Assembly (NCBI GenBank): GCA_963575745.1
Contig: CAUYUJ010015016.1
Location: 415,236-479,235, forward strand
Reading direction: 5' to 3'
Source: Prorocentrum cordatum
Lineage: Eukaryota > Sar > Dinophyceae > Prorocentrales > Prorocentraceae
Length of the DNA: 64,000 nt
A program made the translations under genes and the position numbers. Shown here piece by piece: positions 19,937 to 30,109 of the stretch. Position 1 is the stretch's first letter. Each line of letters opens with the position of its first letter. Below the pieces are notes generated by a model that saw only the letters and a list, made by a program, of their open reading frames with translations, had not been told where the DNA came from and did not search any database.

Positions 19937-21725
19937 ACGCGAAGCGTAAAGAATTTGGGGAGTTCCACCCCGACGGTACGCACCCCAAGCCCGACAAGGT
20001 GGGAGATGGCTGGTGCAGGCTGGACAAGGAACCCCCACGATACAGCATTGGAGGATCTCCATTGCCATCAACGAAATCTACAAATTACAACGGGCCCCAG
20101 GCGACCTGGAGGGCACGCCGCTCGACGTCATTTCTTTTCTCCTCACCCACCGCGCCACCGACAGGAGCAGCAGGAGTCTGGCCAACGACGTGGAAAACAC
20201 CAGGAGGTGCGGCGACTCACTCCTCTCGCGGGCACGGGCCACCGTCAGGGCCCGGACACCCGGCCTTCCCCCAACAGTGGCGAACGGTAGTGCTGCCTGC
20301 CCGCAGCAGCAGAGAGAGGTGCCGCTGAACGCGCCCTTCTCCGACGAAGAAGTGGACAGTTCTACTGGGCAGGTATTCCAGCGGGTCAGAGACCTCCCCC
20401 CAGCGCCCACCCCCGACGAGGGCACCAGGCACCACCGACTTAACGAAGATGCTACGCGCGCCTTGGCCGCCACCAGACAGCACCACGTGACAGTTGTACA
20501 TGGCCCCCCCGGAACTGGCAAGCCGATGTTCTCGGTCGCCACCATGGACACATGGGCCGACTCGCTCCCCGACGGGCAGGCAGTTGCGTTAACTGCCAGG
20601 TCTAACACGGCTGCGGACCAGCCTGCCGTCGGCCTCGGGAGCGCGCACGAGGCAGGTAGACTGGGGCAAAGGATTCGTTTCCCCAACAGGTGCGTCCGTC
20701 TGGCCAAGGATTTCCGGGTGGCACAGAAACTAGCCTCTCTCACCCCAGGGGGGCACTTCTACAGAACGCACAACCGCCCCCCGCACCAAGGCGGGTCCTC
20801 CAAAGAGTTCAATGCCTTCCGTACGCAGCTGCTTAGGGACGCCAAGACGATCATCGCAACGCACGAGTCCGCGGAGGCCCTCAAGCACGCTGCGCCAGTA
20901 GCCTTGCTAATCATCGACGAAGCAGGCCAGGCCGACGAACTAATGGCTGCCATGTCGCTCGACAGTGTCATCCGCTCCGGCGGCCACCTGGTGCTGGTCG
21001 GCGACCCCGAGCAACTTCCCCCCGCCGTCCTCTCCAGAAAGGCGGCCGACCTTGGGCCATGCATCTCCATTTTCGAGCGGCTGCACAATGCCCTGGGAGA
21101 TGACAGCACAGCAGTGGTGCAGCTGAGCCTCTTTTATCGCATGCACCCCCTGCTCCTGTCTTGGCCCAACGTTGCCTTCTACAATAACTCAATCCGGTCG
21201 GGGCTCACCGACCCACTCACGCAAAGACCACTGGTTGAAGGACTACCGTGGCGAGAGCTACTGCCCTGGGACAATGAAAGACTCGAAGCGCTAGCCAAAG
21301 CCACGGCCACCCCCTTGGAGGACTTGGAGAAGCTACTACGGGAGCTCGCACCAGAACCCCAGAGTCCAGAGGAAAGACACCGATTCCTCCTGGTGGATAA
21401 CCCCTCCCTCGAGGTCACTTCCAACCTTCACTCTGGGTATGCGAACCTCCCAGAGGCCGCGCAGGCAGTGGACATCGTAAGGGCGCTCCTGCCCGCCATG
21501 GGGAACGGCGCGGCAGTGCGTGTCGTGGTAGGCAACCAGCTACAATGTGCAGTCCTGGAAAACGGTTGGCCCCAGACAGGGCGAAGCATCAGCGGCACCC
21601 TCGGGCAGACCAAGGCCAAAGACAAAGGAAAGGGCAAGGGTGGCCCAGCCAAGACAAGAGACCACCCCACGCTTTCCCCCGAACACAGCGACAGCAGCAA
21701 GGACCACGAACGGGTGTTCGAATAG
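19937..21725 (+). pseudogene. Superfamily 1 helicase (UPF1/DNA2-like), copy 2, first part; Walker A residue altered
   Basis: Coding sense resumes as KRKEFGEFHPDG and shifts frame near 20,040 into HWRISIAINEIYKLQ, which matches copy 1 FWRQCAALDQIYYLR. Motifs follow: GPPGTGKPMFS (about 20,503), LLIIDEAGQADE (20,905), LVLVGDPEQLPP (20,990) and SLFYRMHPLL (21,125). Walker A reads GKP where SF1 helicases need GKT or GKS, so nucleotide binding should be lost unless this is a sequencing error. The frame ends at TAG 21,723-21,725, but the same frame continues without interruption into motifs V and VI. The protein is clearly diverged from copy 1 over its whole length, so the two are not a recent duplication. 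Confidence 0.8.
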
Positions 21726-24700
21726 TGGAGCTCCCCCCTCACCGGAAACGGCCTGCGTTTCCCTGGGCTGCGACAAATTGCAGAGGAGCACCTTGCAAGC
21801 GGCAAGCTAGCCATCTCCACCATCGACTCAAGTCAGGGCGGGGAGGCAGATCTAGTTATATACCTGACCGCCCGGTCCAACAGCTGGCACGACTGGGGCT
21901 TTATGGACAATCCCAACAGGGCGAACGTCGCCATCACCCGCGCCACCACCAACGTGGTCATCGTCGGGGACGGAAGGGTGTTTGGCACCGCCACAGGGGC
22001 GCGCCTGCGGGAGCTCTCAGAGTACGGGAGGTTTGCGAAACTATGGGTCCGCTTCCAAGGGACCAACCTGGGCTCAAGGCTGAGGCTGCAAGCCGACGAA
22101 GCGTTCGACCCCATCGAGAACCTCACCACATGGATACCCGCCGCCCCCACCCACACCGGGGACGACAGCATAAAAGGTCTAGACGACGCCATCAAGAAGG
22201 CCAAGACCTCCATGGATAACAGCTTTGCAGAGCGCATAGCTGCACCACTCGACCCCCTGTTCTCCTGGGACAAGCTTGGCGAGGCCCTCACAGACGGCAT
22301 GCAGAAGCTTGTGGGCGACCCTACACGTTGGCCGGGCTCCACCCCCACCAATGGTCCATGGGTGCCACCCCCCAGGCAGCCGGGCAGCTTCGACAGGAAG
22401 GCCTGGAGCCACCTGGGGTATTGCCTGGACGTGGAGGTCGGGATAGACGCCAGCAACCTGGTATACAACCTCACGTGGGCAGCCCTGTTCTGGTTCCTGG
22501 GGCTGGGCAAGCCTTGGCACGCCAAGCACCTGAGTGTCGCGCTCACCTCATTCTCCCCACTGCCCCACGTCGTTGGTAACAACCGCCGCCCCAAGGCCTC
22601 AAGCAAGTGCACCCCCGCCAGCACCCCCCCCCAGTTCCCCGCTGCCTGGAGCCGCGCAACATGCAGCTGCAAACGACACAGGGTGCACCCTGGGATGGAG
22701 CACCTACACTCCCTGCTCCGCCCAGAATCGGTCGACTCTGCTCTTACACATGCCCTACTCGGTAACGACGGACGCCCGCTCAATCCCCCCACGCTCAGAG
22801 TCCTACTTGTGGTGATGATGCTGCAGCTGCGGGAGCCACGCGCTACACTCTGGCCATTCCCGCACCCTGAAGCCACAGGTGACATCATAGAGGCGGCGAT
22901 GGGTCTATGCCTCCCTTGGCAGGAAGCACACGAAGAATTTCGCAGCCAGTTTGCGGCCACGTGGGGGTTCAAGCTGGCCGACTTTGCCTCCCTACACGCC
23001 AAAATGGAGCACGTCATTCGCCACATCAGCACGCTGGCCACCTTCGCTCATCACCACCATATTGCGGAGGCGCACAATTGCCCCCGGACATGGGCAGGAA
23101 TGCAGAAGCACGACTTCACCCTGGAGGCCCCCATGCGCGTGCTGGAAGCGATAGTCCAGCCTGCGAATGTCAACCAGCTAAGCAGTGGAGACTGCTCCAT
23201 TTGCCAGCTGCACAAAGCGTTGACGGGAACAGAGGAAGGGCTAGGCAGTCCGCGCACCATGTCGGACTTGAAGTACATAGGAGGCGGGGTCGCGATGTCC
23301 AACCGCCGCCTCGACGAAGACCTCCCGGCCTCACCGGCCCCTGGCACGGCACTTTCCCCCCCGACAGTACGGGGCGAGAGGTTCTGCAGGCTGCAGAAGG
23401 ACGCCAGATACAACTGCGACGGCTGCGCCAGCACGGGACTACAGGGAGCAGCCGGCACATGGGAAGATGACGACGCCCGTGAGCTGCTCGCCCAGAACCG
23501 CGCGCAGGCATACATGAAGGGCAAGAACTGCAGATGGCTCTGTGAGATGTGCTGGGTCAGCTCCCTGGAAAGTAAGGGAATCCACGTTCCTGACCCCAAC
23601 CAGGCTGAAGGCGGTACCAAGAAGGCCATGCAGCAGCGGCTACAGGAGTACAAGCGCAGAATGGGTGACGAACGTGCGCGCAAGAGAGCTCGGACCCCCC
23701 CCTCACTGCCCAGCCTCCCGCTGGGGTTCGGACGGCCTAACGAGGCCTCGATCCCTTCATCCCTGAGTGACCTCATCATGCGGGTGCCGCGCCCCTTCCA
23801 GCCAGCCAGCGCCGGCACCACCCTCCCACCACGCAGGCTCACCGACGGCAGGTTTGGTGCAGAAACGCACCGCACCCAAATGTACTCGGCCACGTGCGAC
23901 ACCTGTCCCCCCGGTTCCCCCTTGCTAGAATGGATGCCCAGCCACCCAGCCCTGGGATGCTTCATATGGCGCCCAGAGGCGGACGCCAACTGCAACGGGC
24001 AGACAGGACTCCCGTCGTGGGACGCAATGCCCCTCTTATGGGTCACACGGAAGTGGAAAGCAACATGGGCCTGTAGGAGGTGCCTTGTTCACATCTGGAA
24101 CATCGCCCCGGGCGTCCTCGACCAAATACTCGACCGCTACTCCGACGAGGTATACCCTGCCACCCCCACCGTGCGACAGGTCACAACCGACATTCCCGAG
24201 GACTGGTGCAACTACGACATGTCGGCGCACCTTTCCCCAGCCAGCCGGGCCTCGGGCACAAGCACCGGCACGCTGATCCCACCAGGCAACGATCAGTCGG
24301 CACAACCCCCCGCTGCCCACGAACAAAAGGGTTCGGCCGACGGAGCCACCACCCCCTACTTCTTTCCCGACCAGCCGCCACCCCCTGCGCACCTGCTGCC
24401 TACATACTCCACCCACCGGCTGGCTGGGGAAGAGTCGAGAGCCCCCGTTCGCGCTCTGGTGAGGTACCTGATTGAGTGGAGCCACCCATCCTACACCCTC
24501 TGGGAGGCCTACGTGCAGCGACTGGGGAAGGATATAGTGGGTGGCGTGACCGACGAAACGGGATGGCCCTTCGAGCAACTGCCGCCCTTCCTGGACTCGA
24601 TCTACGGGGAGGAGATCCCCAGCAATGGCCATCCCCCACGCATCCCATGGGACGGAAAGAGGGCTGCTGCCGCCAGGGTAGTCACACGCCTGGTGGATAG

Positions 24701-25259
24701 CAACCCGAAGTACAAGAAGGAATGGGAGCACTACGCCAGCAACCCTGACGACCAGAAAGGACAGTGCCCCTACCGACAGCCGTTACATGTCCTCACGCAG
24801 TTCCTCACGGAACTGGAGAAGTACCTAACCAGAAGGACAATAGAACTCCTCGCCGCCCAACCCCAGGACGCGACGTCCAGAGGGTCAGAAGAGGAGTCGC
24901 CCGCTGCCAGCTGGCTCAACAGGCCCCAAGGGAGGGCGGAACTGCCCACGACCGACCAACGCGCTGAGGATCACGACGCCCCCCCGGCCTGCGCCAACGC
25001 CCCCCCCCAGCAACCCGACGCACCAGGCCTGCCCGACGGGCCCCCCGAAGAGGTGCCTTCCTCATCAGAACACTGGAACGGCGACGGCAACGTGGAAGGG
25101 ATCGACTGGGATGATGACGCCAACAAGAAATCCGAGACGGACGACAGCCCGCCAGGTCCTCCAGACCCAGAACAACAGGACGGCTCTACACGCCAGGCTG
25201 ATGACGCAGACAGTCCAGCTCACACCTATCCGACGGCGGCCCAAGGCCCCCCCCCATAG
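21726..25259 (+). CDS. Helicase-zinc polyprotein copy 2: helicase motifs V-VI, five-CxxC module, helical domain
   Basis: In the same frame as the upstream helicase, this begins with LRFPGLRQIAEEHLASGKL and STIDSSQGGEADLVI (motif V). RANVAITRATTNVVIVGDG (motif VI) follows at about 21,920. The zinc module follows: LDVEVGIDASNLVYN, then CSIC (23,193), CDGC (23,419), CEMC (23,549), CDTC (23,898) and CRRC (24,075), matching copy 1 pair for pair. The helical domain follows (VRALVRYLIEWSHPSYTLW; PWDGKRAAAARVV), then an acidic Pro/Asp-rich linker to TAG 25,257-25,259. An open frame of about 1,180 codons under no obvious decay suggests this half was functional until recently. The only lesion between it and the upstream helicase half is a single TAG. 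Confidence 0.75.
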   Translation, partial: WSSPLTGNGLRFPGLRQIAEEHLASGKLAISTIDSSQGGEADLVIYLTARSNSWHDWGFMDNPNRANVAITRATTNVVIVGDGRVFGTATGARLRELSEYGRFAKLWVRFQGTNLGSRLRLQADEAFDPIENLTTWIPAAPTHTGDDSIKGLDDAIKKAKTSMDNSFAERIAAPLDPLFSWDKLGEALTDGMQKLVGDPTRWPGSTPTNGPWVPPPRQPGSFDRKAWSHLGYCLDVEVGIDASNLVYNLTWAALFWFLGLGKPWHAKHLSVALTSFSPLPHVVGNNRRPKASSKCTPASTPPQFPAAWSRATCSCKRHRVHPGMEHLHSLLRPESVDSALTHALLGNDGRPLNPPTLRVLLVVMMLQLREPRATLWPFPHPEATGDIIEAAMGLCLPWQEAHEEFRSQFAATWGFKLADFASLHAKMEHVIRHISTLATFAHHHHIAEAHNCPRTWAGMQKHDFTLEAPMRVLEAIVQPANVNQLSSGDCSICQLHKALTGTEEGLGSPRTMSDLKYIGGGVAMSNRRLDEDLPASPAPGTALSPPTVRGERFCRLQKDARYNCDGCASTGLQGAAGTWEDDDARELLAQNRAQAYMKGKNCRWLCEMCWVSSLESKGIHVPDPNQAEGGTKKAMQQRLQEYKRRMGDERARKRARTPPSLPSLPLGFGRPNEASIPSSLSDLIMRVPRPFQPASAGTTLPPRRLTDGRFGAETHRTQMYSATCDTCPPGSPLLEWMPSHPALGCFIWRPEADANCNGQTGLPSWDAMPLLWVTRKWKATWACRRCLVHIWNIAPGVLDQILDRYSDEVYPATPTVRQVTTDIPEDWCNYDMSAHLSPASRASGTSTGTLIPPGNDQSAQPPAAHEQKGSADGATTPYFFPDQPPPPAHLLPTYSTHRLAGEESRAPVRALVRYLIEWSHPSYTLWEAYVQRLGKDIVGGVTDETGWPFEQLPPFLDSIYGEEIPSNGHPPRIPWDGKRAAAARVVTRLVDSNPKYKKEWEHYASNPDDQKGQCPYRQPLHVLTQFLTELEKYLTRRTIELLAAQPQDATSRGSEEESPAASWLNRPQGRAELPTTDQRAEDHDAPPACANAPPQQPDAPGLPDGPPEEVPSSSEHWNGDGNVEGIDWDDDANKKSETDDSPPGPPDPEQQDGSTRQADDADSPAHTYPTAAQGPPP

Positions 25260-26222
25260 GGACCCAGCCCCCTCACAGGACCGAATCGAAAGCCTGGTCC
25301 CCATATGCGCTGGCGTCCGATCGAGGGGCACCGCGCGACACATGGAGGAGGGTCGAAGCCCGCCCCAGCGAGGAAAGAACCTGGAACGTTCACGCTATCG
25401 GTGACGGCCGGACACTCAGACAATCGGGGAGCGAAGCAGGCCGCCGACCACCCACAATCGTCGAGGACCGCAACAGAGAACACTCAGCCACACCACCTCA
25501 CAGCTCACCCAGGCCGCGTCACAGCTCACAGGGATGGCGGCACGACGCACGGACAGCAGCAATCCCACCTGCGCGCCGAGACGATCCCATGGGTGGCCTC
25601 CCCATGTACTTGAGACCCATCGGCGACGCAGATGTCACAAGGGACGAGCCTGCACCAAAAAAGATCACGCGAATGCAGAAGACGCTGGGGGGGTGCATTC
25701 AATGGGGTGTGGAGCGCCTGGGTCAGAAAGGCGGCCCACAAGCAAGGGGGCTCCTGGGTCAACATCAAGTCTGACCCCTGGCTGAACACGCCATAGCAGT
25801 GCGACGACTTCCTCCAGGCATGGAGCAAAGTGGGATACGACGCCTACAAGATGGACAGATAATACCAGCTCCACGTCGACTGGCCCAACGTCATGGAGAA
25901 GCAACGCAGGCACACGCAGCGCGACAATAGAGCACGCGCAGTTGAACCGCCCATCGGAAGCGGAGGCATACACCTGTGGACAGATGAGGGCCAAGAGGCT
26001 GCAAAGAACCCCCCGTGGGCCTCCGAGGACAGAGCCGCACGGACAGGTGCATCTGGATCAGCAGCCCCCTGGCGTTCTTGGCAGGCCTGGGACTAGTGGG
26101 AACATCAGCGAGACACATGGACCGACACAGACTGGAAGGCCAAGGGGAAGCGATCCTCCCCCAGAGGAGAAACCCACTACGCGGACAAGCGTCAGCGCGA
26201 GTGGGACTTCGGCCCCAAGTGA
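25260..26222 (+). pseudogene. Decayed C-terminus of helicase-zinc polyprotein copy 2
   Basis: Fragments match the copy 1 C-terminus in several frames. LPMYLRPIGDADVTRDEPAP and KKITRMQKTLGGCIQWGVE (about 25,600-25,720) match PMYKVWLGTVDLERP and RRIARLQSELGAV. KVGYDAYKMDR followed by TAA (about 25,829-25,863), then YQLHVDWPNVM, matches CGYDAYQM and YGIDWDRL. A Trp- and Lys/Arg-rich tail (TWTDTDWKAKGKRSS, DKRQREWDFGPK) ends at TGA 26,220-26,222. The preserved order confirms the polyprotein ended with the same domains in both copies. Confidence 0.6.
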
Positions 26223-28180
26223 TCGTGACATGGCCTTGACGCATACGCCCAAGAACCCCCCCCCCAGGTCGGATGGGTCGGCCCGCCCGCTCCGGGCCCC
26301 TCCGCGGGCGTGCCACACGCCTCCCCCCACCTGCTCATCTGGTCCTTCCCCTGGGTCCCGTGGAGGATGCTCCGCGTAGCCTATCTGCGGCTCAAGCCTT
26401 TCTTCACCCAGTCATGTCAATTCTCAGGGTTGCCACTCGGACCGTCATGGAGCGCAACGCTTGCTTTTTGGACAATGACGACCTTGGGCAACTGGGAACC
26501 GCCCCCCCCACCCTCTACAAGGTGGTCTCCATCGCGCTGACCCTGCGGGCAATCTGGGACCCCTCCGTTCCAGGCGGAGCCCGCTGGGTCGGCAGCCCCA
26601 TGGTCCTCAACCGGCCCTTTGCTGCGCACAGCGATGCAGGGGAGAGGGACTGAGGAACGCGATGCGTCAATCCCCCACGGTCCAGCTTCCCTCGTGGGCG
26701 TCCCCCACCCGGGCAAAGACTGGTTTCACCGCAGTGCCAGGCCTCGGCCTTAATACCCCAGTGCCACCTCTTATGGGGCAGAGGCGCACCAATACCCATG
26801 CGCTGCGCACTAGACAGCCCACGCTGGTCTCGTGGAACCCTTCTGAACGGTGGATGGTGGCTGAAATAACCCACCCCCCGTGTACCACTGGGACACCTAC
26901 TTTGGATGACTGGGGAGGCTGACCATAGACCCACCCCGCGCGCTCCAACTGTATCGTTCCCCCTGGGGCACCTACTTTGGATGGCCGGGGATGGTAGCCA
27001 TGGGCCCACCCCACGCGCCCCACCTGGCTCTGACGCTCTGCACCTCGCGTGCTTCCCCCCCGACGATGCTGCCCTGAAGCAGGGGCGCAGCGTTCCCCAG
27101 CAGTGGTCAGGCGCTCTGTTCCCCCCGCGACCGAGGTCCCGCGTCGCGCGGTGGAGATCACAGTGGCCAAGGTCTCGCAGTATAAGTAAGCAATGGCGTC
27201 GCCCCCCTCCTCCTCCTTTCATTCGCTGGATTTTGCGGCTATCGGCTGCGTCTCCTCCTCTCCCCCCTCCTCCTCCTGTGGATTCGGCAACGCACGATTT
27301 CCCCCCTACCGGGGCTCTTTAGAGCACTTGGGCCCGTGTACCACCTGGAGGCTCTCTCGCAGAGCTCCGAGGTGAGGTCGGGCCGCGCTGCTGCCAGGTG
27401 TTGTTCTGACAACTCGGGCCTTCTGCCTGCCCCGGCACCACCTGGGGCCGGACCAGGGGTGAGTGCGGAACGGCAAGTGGTACACCCATTGCTCGACTGA
27501 CGACGTTCCCCCTTCTGGTCCACCCCTGCCCCCGGTTGACGCTCGCCGCTTGGTTCCCCCGTCCACCGTGATGGATAAGCTGCCTGCGTTGTTCGCCGAC
27601 GACTTGGTCCACCTCTCGGCGGGAGCCACCTTCGTGCTCCAGGTACTGCACAAGTGGTTCATCCTTTGTCAGTGCTCCAGCCCTCCTGCGGGTTGGTCCA
27701 TGGCGCTCGGCCATGCCTGCTGCCGTTCCCCCGACACTCTGGGTCAGGCAGTCAAGGTTCGGACTCCGCGACTGGGTCGACGTCTCCGTGCATTGGTCGG
27801 TGGCTCATGTCCGATCGCGCCCCGGAGTCCAAGTGAGTGAGGCTTTCCCGGCTCCCCCTCTTCTGCTGCGCGTTCCTTGCTCTCTCGCCTCCTCGTCGTG
27901 GTGGGCGGTGCGGCCTCACGGGCCCACTGTGACGCCACTGAGCTGCTTGGCCCTAGCCAGTGCTCGCTGGACTGCACGGTTCGAGCTGGCGCCACTGTGC
28001 GACTTCTCCTCCGTCTGCTCCAGTCTGGTGCTTGCGTCCCCGTTCCTGGGTCGCTCGCATCTTAATGGGGGGCATTCTGCCTCTTGCAGGTGCACTTGTT
28101 GCGTCGGCCTATGCGCCGTCGTAACCAATTATCTCGCCCTGTGCCCCAGCCGCGCCCGCCCCGCTTCTTGGACTTTTCCC
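26223..28180. other. Non-coding stretch without recognised gene
   Basis: Frames are short and composition is C- and T-rich on the + strand. I see nothing conserved except a 76-bp tandem duplication at about 26,881-27,025. Confidence 0.5.
26881..27025. repeat. 76-bp unit present twice in tandem
   Basis: CACCTACTTTGGATG occurs at about 26,894 and 26,970, and CCCACCCCRCGCGC near 26,930 and 27,006. The spacing is 76 bases, with several substitutions between units. Confidence 0.75.
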
Positions 28181-28289
28181 TGGAGCCGTCCATCAAAAAA
28201 GAATCCACACCAGCCCATCCAGAAAAGAGGCCCAGAGGAATTGCCTCGATCAGGGAAGTGGGCAGCATACAAAGGAAGCCAGTATGAAA

Positions 28290-28560
28290 CTTTTTTTGGG
28301 TATTTTGAGCCATTTTGGGGGTCATTTTGGGCCCCCCCCGAGGCGCTCTTGCAGTCATCTTAATCAGTGCCCCCCAAGAGGCCATTATGTGGTTAACGCC
28401 TTCGTTAAAAAAACTATGATTTGGCATTCTCGCCGAAGCCTCTTGGAGCATCTTGGGCGCCTCTGGGGGGTCTCTTGGGGCCTCTTGAGGGTCTCTTGGG
28501 GGCCTCCTGGGGGCCTCTTGGGGGCCGCTTGGGGCCATCTTGGGACCTCCCTCCCCCCCC
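28290..28560 (-). repeat. Reverse-oriented copy of the CCAAGAGG repeat family
   Basis: Units such as GGCCTCTTGGGG repeat from about 28,440 to 28,560. The preceding A/T-richer part includes AGCCATTTTGGGGGTCATTTTGG. It is the reverse complement of the arrays at 49,140-49,720 and 55,680-56,060. Confidence 0.65.
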
Positions 28561-29394
28561 GTCCTCTTACTGGAGTTCCCTCGCCCCCCCCCTCCCCAGT
28601 TCCCGCATCGAGCGTTTCCCTTCCGCGCCCTCATCATATTGTTCCTCCAAGGCTCCTCCTCGCCCTTACTCTTCTTCCTGAAGCTGGGGCTAACGAGCGC
28701 GGCGACGAGGGGCGCCCCGCGGGCGATTGGAACTGGCGCCGAACATGTTTCGAGCTGAGTCCATTGCAAGTTCGATGGCACGTGTTTGTCCAACCGGGCA
28801 AAAGTGGTCACGCCGCGCAACATGTTTGCACACGCTGAAGCAGCACTCCAAATTCAGCTTGCAATTGCGCAGGCTGTAGGCGAACTCGGTTATGTTCGTG
28901 GCAATCGTTATCGTTCCGATGAGTCGCATTCGCGTGCATCGCCACCATCTCGATCTGTCGAATCGCTCGAGCTACTGCCGCCGATGCTTGATCCTGGCAC
29001 CGACAGAAAAAAGGACGCAATGCGAGACGCAAACTCATGCGGATACACGTTGCTCGCTTTCTGCGAGCTTGATTTGGCAATGTGCTCATTCGGGCGCCTG
29101 GCGCCCCAACCAGTGGCCAACTGCTCGCCTGTTCGGGGGCGCTTGCGGGGCTGCGACACAGCAAGGGGCTCCGACACACCCTTAGAAACAATGCACTCAA
29201 GCGCCTGGGCCTTGGCGCACCCGAGCATCGAACGAACGGCCGCCTGGTTGTGGCTAGTCCACAGGATCAGGGGCTTGAGCGAGGCGCTGCCGACAAAAAA
29301 AAAAGGAACGTAACGACCTTGTACAACTCAAGGAAGTCAATGGCCCACTGCGGGCCGCATAGCGCGAGTAGGCGGCGGGAGGTGGGGATTGACT

Positions 29395-29835
29395 TTCTCC
29401 TCCTCCTCATCATCATCATCAGCATCACCACCATCGCCACAACCACTACCAACATCACCACCACCATACCATCATCACCACCTCCACCACCGTCGCCATC
29501 ATCATCATCATCATCACCACCACCATCATCATCATTATCACCATCGTCGCCATCATCACCATCAACAACAGCAGCATCCCCATCAACACCATCATCATCC
29601 CCCTCCGTCTTCTTCGTCTCCTCCACCGCCGCAACATCACCAACGGCAGCCGGCCCATCATCAGCATCATCGCCCCATCATAATCAGCCGCATGGTTATT
29701 CACATAATCAACGGCATCATCAGCATCAACAGTCTCACCCCGACCATCACAGCGCCAGCACCATCATCATCAGCATCATCATCAGCACCATCGGCATCAA
29801 CATCTGCAACATCATCCTCATCGCCATCATCCGCG
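29395..29835. repeat. ATC/ACC/ATT trinucleotide microsatellite region
   Basis: Degenerate CAT/CAC/ATC triplets run for over 400 bases. All frames stay open and encode homopolymeric His, Ser/Pro or Ile tracts, so no protein is called. Confidence 0.85.
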
Positions 29836-30109
29836 CCAATTGCCTCACTGCTCTAAGTCTCCTCTTCCTCTCCGTTCCTACTCGTGGTTCCCCCTGCCCC
29901 TCTCGTCCTTCTTCTCCCCCCCCCTGCCGTCTGCCCGCTGCCCAGCCCGCCATGCCCTGCTCGCCCGCGTTCGCCCCCGTTCCCCCGCTCAAAACTCCGC
30001 TCGCCCCCCCCCCCCCCCCGCGGCGCCGTTGACCTCGAGTTCGGCATCGGCGCCGCCTGTCGGCACAGAGCTTCGCGGCAGAAGGCCAGAGGGCCTTGGC
30101 CGAGGGTTA

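Noticed and set aside
21833-24046. Long minus-strand frames opposite the zinc module of copy 2
   Set aside because: They are antisense shadows; the plus strand carries conserved motifs shared with copy 1.
18047-26222. Helitron origin for the helicases
   Set aside because: Motifs are of UPF1/DNA2 type, not Pif1, and there is no Rep (HUH) domain or Helitron-like terminus visible.
28285-28315. GAGCCATTTTGG as a possible dinoflagellate spliced-leader relic
   Set aside because: Only a few bases resemble the spliced leader and the order around them differs; it belongs to the CCAAGAGG repeat flank.
29395-29835. Long open frames with His, Asp or Ser/Pro runs
   Set aside because: They arise from a trinucleotide microsatellite that leaves all frames open on both strands; no non-repetitive domain is attached.
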